Part shown: positions 59,041 through 64,000 of the stretch, piece by piece
How the letters are laid out: the number at the start of each line of letters is the position of its first letter
Numbering within the stretch: position 1 is the stretch's first letter
Source of the DNA: Rothia aeria
GTDB lineage: Bacteria > Actinomycetota > Actinomycetes > Actinomycetales > Micrococcaceae
Assembly (NCBI GenBank): GCA_002355935.1
Contig: AP017895.1
Location: 1,984,001 to 2,048,000, forward strand
Reading direction: 5' to 3'
Length of the DNA: 64,000 nt
Notes under the pieces: generated by a model
Database searches by the model: none
The model's input: only the letters and a program-made list of their open reading frames with translations
What the model was told of the DNA's origin: nothing
Position numbers and translations under genes: made by a program

Positions 59041-59340
59041 TTAGCCTTCGCACTCCACGCAGTACACCAGCCCGTCCTCTTCTCGTGCAATCTGAGAGCG
59101 GTGGCGCACCAAAAAGCAGGATGCGCAGGTGAACTCGTCGTCCTGTGCGGGTAGGACAACAACGTTCAGTTCCTCATTAGAGAGGTCCGCACCGGGCAGC
59201 TCGAAGCTTTCGGCAGCGGTGTTTTCGTCCTCATCGACCGCACCGGATTGCATCTCCGAGCGGCGGGCGTTCAGCTCCTCATAGGACTCCTCGTTTTGCT
59301 CGTCGTCCTGCTTGCGAGGTGCATCGTAATCAGTTGCCAA
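59041..59340 (-). CDS. DUF4193 small zinc-ribbon-like protein
   Basis: This is a 99-residue acidic protein with two CxxC pairs (CASC and CVEC) 27 residues apart near the C-terminus, probably a zinc ribbon. The start is the TTG at 59340, giving ATDYDAPRKQDDEQNEESYEELNARR, the family's typical opening; a GGAG lies about 10 bases upstream. Frame intact. Conserved in actinobacteria next to DUF3093 and dut; it may contact RNA polymerase or nucleic acid, but this is only inferred from the fold. Confidence 0.87.
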   Translation of the reverse strand: MATDYDAPRKQDDEQNEESYEELNARRSEMQSGAVDEDENTAAESFELPGADLSNEELNVVVLPAQDDEFTCASCFLVRHRSQIAREEDGLVYCVECEG

Positions 59341-59674
59341 ACTTTCACGCTCCGTCTTGATTGGTGGGGCAGGGTGTGTGCGCCCACGTGTGGTCTTTGA
59401 GTGTCTTAACTTCGTTGTGGGTTGTTTATTCCACAACATGCCAGGTATTTTTCACCATGTACCCCCGGTTTGTCTAATTGAGGCCCCGGAAATTACTCTC
59501 TGCGCGTCATTTTTTGTGTGCAAAGGCTGTATTTCGGGGGTATTTGGGCCTATTTTTTGTGGGTTTCGGTGGGATATACTACATGTTTTAGGGTTGGCAA
59601 GGTAATCTGGTAGATAGTTTGCGTTCTTACGGCGCGGGTGCGGGGTGCATCTGAGCCGCATACAGGAGGTTTCC
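59341..59674. promoter_or_regulatory. Divergent intergenic region between DUF4193 and sepH
   Basis: This gap of about 330 bp holds promoters for both genes. TATACT at 59575-59580 is a plausible -10 element for sepH, but I see no matching -35 at standard spacing. CAGGAGG at 59663-59669 is the sepH ribosome-binding site. The T/G-rich middle has no coding character. Confidence 0.35.
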
Positions 59675-61245
59675 ATGCTTGAATTGCGCCTAGTGGGTGT
59701 CCACGATGATGGCGAGAACCTGGTGCTTGAATCTGCCGACGGCACCCGGTTTGCGCTGCCCATCGATATGAACCTGCGCACAAGCATCACGAAGGCTCGC
59801 CGTATTCAGCCGGCGCGGGGCCTGGGGACGAAGGGCAGCTTTGGGCCTCGTGATATTCAGACGAGGTTCCGTCAGGGCGCCAGTGTTGAAGAGATCGCGG
59901 AGGAGTCCGGTTGGGAGCCGGAGCGGGTGCGCCGCTACGAGTGGCCGATTGTGGCCGAGCGGGCGCATATTATCCGCGCAGCGCAGGGCGTGAAGGTTGG
60001 GCGCCGCAGCTCAGCTTCAGGTTTGGCGCAGATTCCCGTGACTCTTGCCTCGCGTATCGCGGATGTGACGGCCGCGCACGGCTTCGCGGAGGCCGCGCAG
60101 GACTGGTCTACCCGGCAGAAGGATAACGGGCAGTGGAGCATTGAAGTTGATTTTGCGTTAACACCCCGGGACCGCGAAGAGCTTCCCGCGCGGGTTATGT
60201 TCCCGGCGCGGTGGGTGTACAACCCGGCTAATCAGAGCCTGTACGCCTCAAATGAGGCCGCCTATTTCTTAATGGGCAACGCCGAGGACGAAGTGTATGA
60301 CACGAAGAAACAAGAGGAAGAACCTCAGCCGAGTTCGCAGCCTAAAGCACCGTCCAGCACCGGTTCGGGGGCCTCTTCTGTGGCGGATGTGCCGGTTGCG
60401 GTGGCTACCGGTGTCGCCCCAGTTGATGCCTCCCGCGTGAGCTCCTCCACGATCAAGGGCACCAGCCCGGATGAGCGTAAACTCAACGAGCTTCTGGAGC
60501 GCGCCCGCAGCGTGTCACGTCCCGGCCCGACCACCCAGCAGCTGCGGGTGGTGGCCCAGCCTTCTACTGTGACCGTGACTGAGGACTCCGACTCCGCCAA
60601 TAACACTACCGACTCTTCGCGGCACCGTGAACAGGTGCGCGCACAGGGCGCAGCCTCGCAGGGTGCTGCACACCGGGGGGTTTCTTCACCCCAGGATTCT
60701 GCGGATGAAAGCCCGCAGGAGCCGGTTGATGACCGGGATGTGGCTAGTTTCTCGGCAGGTGACGGATCGTTCTATGGCCGCCGCGCCGGGCGGGAGACCT
60801 CCTCCCCCGAGCGGGGCACCGCAGGGACTACCCCGAGCCGCGCGAAGAACGCCGGTTCGGTGGCCAGGAAAACCGCAGGCCCAGCATCGGAGGCACCTTC
60901 GGCGCACCCCGCCGTGAAAGCGCAGGCAGCACCGAGAACGCAGGTGCCACGGAGGGTACGGGCGTGCGTGAGCGTGCCGAGCACGGGCTGAGCCGGTCAT
61001 CCCGGCCCGCAGCACCGGCCGGGGCTGAGAGGGAGTCCTTCTCGACCCAGGCGCAGCAGCGTCCCGCACAGGCCGAAACCACCCGGGCGGATACCGCCAC
61101 GGTCCCCACCGAGGGCACCTCCACCGAGTCCAAGCCCGAACCCGCCGAGACGAAACGGCACGAGAAGCCGAAATCATCAGGCCGTAATAAGCAGCGGATG
61201 AGCGTACCCGCCTGGGACGAAATTATTTTTGGCGGGCGCAAGTAG
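59675..61245 (+). CDS. sepH: SepH-like septation protein (DUF3071), one frameshift
   Basis: SepH binds FtsZ and supports Z-ring assembly in actinobacteria. The N-terminal DUF3071 domain begins MLELRLVGVHDDGENLVLESADGTRFALPID and includes GPRDIQTRFRQGASVEEIAEESGWEPERVRRYEWPIVAERAHI, a helix-turn-helix region. A long, disordered Ser/Pro/Ala/Thr/Glu-rich stretch follows. The frame changes near 60955, continuing VRERAEHGLSRSS to the conserved C-terminal RMSVPAWDEIIFGGRK. AGGAGG precedes the ATG. The full protein is about 524 residues. A terminator follows at 61341. Confidence 0.92.
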
Positions 61246-61340
61246 CCCACCATACTGCCCGCCCCGGCCATCCCCAGCCCACGGGGCGAAGGATTTTGGA
61301 CGGAACAAGCCATTACAGGGCCACATAGCGGTTAAGAAAT

Positions 61341-61387
61341 AAGAAAATAGAGCACCAACGGGAGAAGCCCCGGGTGCTCATTTTCTT
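61341..61387. terminator. Bidirectional terminator
   Basis: AAGAAAAT-A-GAGCACC pairs with GGTGCTC-ATTTTCTT, so each strand shows a GC stem followed by a T-rich tail. It lies between convergent sepH and the phosphodiesterase gene. Confidence 0.85.
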
Positions 61388-61451
61388 GAGTGAACCACAC
61401 AACACGCTACACACCGGCACACCCATCATGTGTGCAGCTGTGTGCGTGGGG

Positions 61452-62693
61452 TTATGCGGTGGGCAGGTACAGCAGCGGGATGCGCCGCTCAGCATCAGTG
61501 AGCGAACCGTGCTGCCCCACCATTTTCAGTGACTGTTCCTTATAGTGCCGCATATCGTAGAGGGCTATATTGTCGCGGGCGCAGACTAGGATATCGCCGA
61601 TGCGCTCGCGGGCGGCCTCGCTCACGGTGGGGCCCATGTAGCCGCGTGTGTAGAGGTCGCGTGAGTCCAGCACCCACGCCCGCTCACCCCAGGCTGTTGC
61701 CCAGCGGCGCGCGGTTTCGGTGCGGGCGGCCTCGCTCGTATCGTGCAGGTACAGCTGTACCGCGCGCGGCTCCCCGGCGGTGAGCGCCACATTGTTGAGG
61801 AGTTCGGTGTCGTGGGAGTAGTCGATGCGTTCCTGCTCGGGGATGTTCACCATGCCGTGGTCTGCGGTGAGGAATATGCCCGCCCAGGCGGGTGCCCGCT
61901 GAGCCAGCCGACGCAGCGCCAAGTTGAGCTCTTCAAGCTGCTCAAGCCACGTGTCGCTGCCAGCCCCGTGGCGGTGCCCGGCCTGGTCAAGCTCACCCCA
62001 GTACAGGTAGACGAGGGTGGGGGTGCGGGAGGCCAGCAGTTCGGTGGCGTAGGTGATGCGCGCATCGTACCCGGTGGCACCCACGAATTCGCCGCCGCGC
62101 AGCCCGGCCTCGGTGAGCCCGCTGCCCCGGTATTTATCGAGTGAGATGGTAACAACCCGTGTTTGGGTGCTGTAGCGTTCAAAGACTGTGGGCAGCGGCT
62201 GCCAGGTGTGCGGGTCCACGGTTTTATCCCACCCGGAGAGGTGGTTCATGGTGGTGCCGGTGGCGGGGTTACGCACCTCGTACCCGGCGATCCCGTGGGC
62301 GCCCGGTGCGCTGGCGGTACCGAAGCTAGTGAGGGATGCAGCGGTGGTGGTGGGGAAAGCAGCGTCCAGCGGCCCCAGGGACACGGTTTTCTTCAGGTAG
62401 GGGGCGTAGGATCCGTAGGTTTGAAGCAGCTGCTCGCCGAGCCCGTCAACCATGACCACGCAAATATTGCGGAAACCGTTCGGGTCTGCCCCGGCTTCGC
62501 GCAACCTTTTGGCCAGTGCCAGCGGGTCGCGGCTGGTGTTCCCAAGCGGGTGCGCCGGATGCTCTAGGGAGGACTGCGCCAGCAGTGAGGCTGCTGACTC
62601 AAATACGTCGGCTACGCTATTGCTCCCGTAGGCTGGCGGCGGCGGTACGGGTGTGCCAGCCGCGTCGTTGTATGCTGTACCGCTTACGCTCAT
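61452..62693 (-). CDS. Type I phosphodiesterase/nucleotide pyrophosphatase-family protein
   Basis: This is a member of the alkaline phosphatase superfamily. The first metal site is VVMVDGLG; the nucleophile Thr lies in AAFPTTTAASLTSFGTASAPGAHGIAGYEV; second-site residues are WGELDQAGHRHG and LTADHGMVNIP, and a third His in MVGQHGSLTDAERRIPLLYL. All six expected metal ligands seem present. It is 413 residues, frame intact, with no signal peptide. A conserved actinobacterial neighbour of sepH and parC; the substrate is unknown. Confidence 0.88.
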   Translation of the reverse strand: MSVSGTAYNDAAGTPVPPPPAYGSNSVADVFESAASLLAQSSLEHPAHPLGNTSRDPLALAKRLREAGADPNGFRNICVVMVDGLGEQLLQTYGSYAPYLKKTVSLGPLDAAFPTTTAASLTSFGTASAPGAHGIAGYEVRNPATGTTMNHLSGWDKTVDPHTWQPLPTVFERYSTQTRVVTISLDKYRGSGLTEAGLRGGEFVGATGYDARITYATELLASRTPTLVYLYWGELDQAGHRHGAGSDTWLEQLEELNLALRRLAQRAPAWAGIFLTADHGMVNIPEQERIDYSHDTELLNNVALTAGEPRAVQLYLHDTSEAARTETARRWATAWGERAWVLDSRDLYTRGYMGPTVSEAARERIGDILVCARDNIALYDMRHYKEQSLKMVGQHGSLTDAERRIPLLYLPTA

Positions 62694-62736
62694 AGGTTCT
62701 CCTGCTTTGGGGGCTCTGTGGCGAGTTGGGGGTGGG

Positions 62737-63330
62737 CTATTTGGTGTCTGAGTGCATGTGTGCCCTGTGCAGGGCGCGGGCGAAGTACCGGGCCTGTTTC
62801 ACGGCGTCGGGGCCGTCTGCGGTGGCTGAGACGCGCACCGCAATATCCTCTAGAGAGGCGGATCCGGTGTACCCGTGGTCGGCGGTGCAGGTGGGGTCGG
62901 GGCAGGTGGCGGGTGCGGCGTCAATGCGCAGCGAACCGGTCCATGCCACCTGGAATGAGACTTCTGTGGGGCTCATCCCGGGCCGGTAGATTTGCGGCTG
63001 GTCGTACCCGTAGCTGATGGTTACGGCCCGCAGGGCGCTGAGTTTCACGGCTTCCACGCTCACGTGGGCGACGGTTCCTTGGGCGTCTTCTTCAAGGTGG
63101 GAGTCGTCGAGGTGGGCCAGCACCAACTGGGAGCCGCACAGCACCATGACGGTAATATGTCGGTGCAGGTCGTTGCGGCTGAAGTGGGTTTCGTGCTGCA
63201 CAAAGTGCGCATCTGGTTCCAGCCCCGCGAGGGCGTCATCGACCACTTCAAGCACCAGCTCCGGGTAGAACCCGGCGTGTTTAATGTCTGCTGCCAGTTT
63301 TTCGCGTGGACTTTCGTCCATATACGCCAT
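62737..63330 (-). CDS. DUF5998 family protein
   Basis: The 197-residue protein shows AGFYPELVLEVVDDALAGLEPDAHFVQHETHF, RHITVMVLCGSQLVLAHLDDSH and CPDPTCTADHGYTGSASLEDIAVRVSATADG, the DUF5998 pattern, with three Cys/His positions that could bind a metal. Frame intact. It lies 43 bp upstream of the phosphodiesterase gene on the same strand and is probably co-transcribed with it. Function is unknown; it is conserved in this place in actinobacteria. Confidence 0.85.
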   Translation of the reverse strand: MAYMDESPREKLAADIKHAGFYPELVLEVVDDALAGLEPDAHFVQHETHFSRNDLHRHITVMVLCGSQLVLAHLDDSHLEEDAQGTVAHVSVEAVKLSALRAVTISYGYDQPQIYRPGMSPTEVSFQVAWTGSLRIDAAPATCPDPTCTADHGYTGSASLEDIAVRVSATADGPDAVKQARYFARALHRAHMHSDTK

Positions 63331-63645
63331 TCGTGCACCTCATTAGTATGGGTTGAGTGTTGCCGGGTGCCCCTGCGGTACCGGGCAGCCGGGCCGGGTC
63401 TGCCGGTCGCGAGTGAGAACACCGCTACGTAATAGCGTAGTGGGTTGGGGCGGGCATTGCTACTTAACGCGGCCGGGGTACCGGTTTTTGTGGGGCACAG
63501 TACCCTGTGGGTGTGCCGGTGAATCGCCGGTGACCGGCTGCCGTGCCCGCGCGGGGTGTGCACGGTAGAATAGAGTTCCGAATGAGTGTTGCGTCTGCTG
63601 CGCACCATCTTTTGCCCGCCTTCTACGAGCTTTACGAGGATACAC
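63331..63645. promoter_or_regulatory. Divergent intergenic region between DUF5998 and parC
   Basis: About 315 bp, with promoters expected for both genes. GAGGA at 63636-63640 is the parC ribosome-binding site. I see no small gene with convincing coding character. TAGAAT near 63568 is a weak -10 candidate for parC. Confidence 0.3.
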
Positions 63646-64000
63646 ATGGCACGCCGTAGCAAGTCAGCTGTTGAGGACTACCCGGTAGATATTGTTGAGA
63701 ACATCGTCGATATTGATGTTTCTGCCGAGATGGAGTCCAGCTTCTTGGAGTACTCGTACTCGGTGATCTATTCGCGTGCCCTGCCGGATGCGCGGGACGG
63801 TTTAAAGCCGGTGCAGCGGCGCATCCTGTACATGATGCAGCAGATGGGGCTGCGCCCGGATAAGGGGCACGTGAAGAGCGCCCGCGTGACCGGTGAGGTG
63901 ATGGGTAAGCTACACCCGCACGGTGACGCCGCGATTTACGACGCGATGGTGCGGTTGGCGCAGCCTTTTGCGATGCGCCTGCCGCTGGTGGACGGGCACG
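63646..64000 (+). CDS. parC: DNA topoisomerase IV subunit A, 3'-partial
   Basis: The first 118 residues of a type IIA topoisomerase A subunit. [42 protein letters not shown] and [34 protein letters not shown] are family signatures; the latter is the quinolone-resistance region, with Ala at the position that is Ser in many ParC/GyrA proteins. The wording [21 protein letters not shown] and the sepH/DUF5998 neighbourhood favour ParC over GyrA. The catalytic Tyr and the rest lie beyond the window. Confidence 0.88.
   Translation, partial: MARRSKSAVEDYPVDIVENIVDIDVSAEMESSFLEYSYSVIYSRALPDARDGLKPVQRRILYMMQQMGLRPDKGHVKSARVTGEVMGKLHPHGDAAIYDAMVRLAQPFAMRLPLVDGH

Overview
The window reads as chromosome of a high-GC Gram-positive actinobacterium of the Micrococcaceae, most likely a Rothia species. 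The evidence is the homodimeric AceE, a SigK/RskA pair beside DipZ, and the actinobacterial block sepH, DUF4193, DUF3093, dut, DUF3710, OB-fold, DUF3159, two TrkA proteins, APC permease, TRAM methyltransferase, dxs. There is no integrase, transposase or CRISPR array. One caveat governs the reading: at least 40 apparent frameshifts lie in about 25 genes, including essential ones (dxs, dut, fmt, gnd). Wherever I traced them, nearly all are the loss of one base from a short homopolymer, usually G/C. This looks like sequence error rather than decay, so broken genes are given below as single full-length genes with the breaks noted.

Layout. 1-6.8 kb: two surface/lipoprotein genes, gnd, tRNA-Val(TAC), aceE. 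6.9-10.3 kb: an McrB-McrC pair whose McrC seems to lack key nuclease residues. 10.3-26.7 kb, all minus strand: a catecholate (enterobactin-type) siderophore locus. In transcription order it holds a FepB-like lipoprotein, two wall/membrane-anchored Ig-like surface proteins, FepD, FepG, FepC, a Fes-like esterase, an EntE-like DHB-AMP ligase, a stand-alone aryl carrier protein, an EntF-like C-A-PCP-TE synthetase and a small unknown gene. 26.9-31.9 kb: rpe, rsmB, fmt, def, a PD-(D/E)XK nuclease. 32.0-36.2 kb: six tRNA genes around a gene for a beta-propeller/Ig-like/SLH surface protein; the island is bracketed by two copies of a tRNA-Val-associated repeat. 36.5-45.6 kb: zapE, dipZ, a Met/His/Asp-rich lipoprotein, sigK-rskA, ybaK, a GNAT enzyme, msrB, RNase D, a Rieske protein. 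45.7-64 kb: dxs, then the conserved actinobacterial block, ending in the 5' part of parC.

How the genes work together. The siderophore block can activate DHB (EntE), load it on the carrier protein, join it to serine and release a trilactone (EntF; my reading of the adenylation pocket matches serine), import the ferric complex (FepBDGC) and hydrolyse it (Fes). The genes making DHB itself (EntA, EntB, EntC) are not in the window. A DtxR/IdeR-like box precedes the FepB gene and a better one precedes the SLH protein gene 9 kb away. The SLH protein and one operon surface protein share a 407-bp block at about 98% DNA identity, which ties surface-layer proteins to iron supply. The SigK-RskA-DipZ-lipoprotein group recalls the mycobacterial SigK/DipZ/MPT70-83 system and, with MsrB, suggests an extracytoplasmic thiol/methionine redox function.
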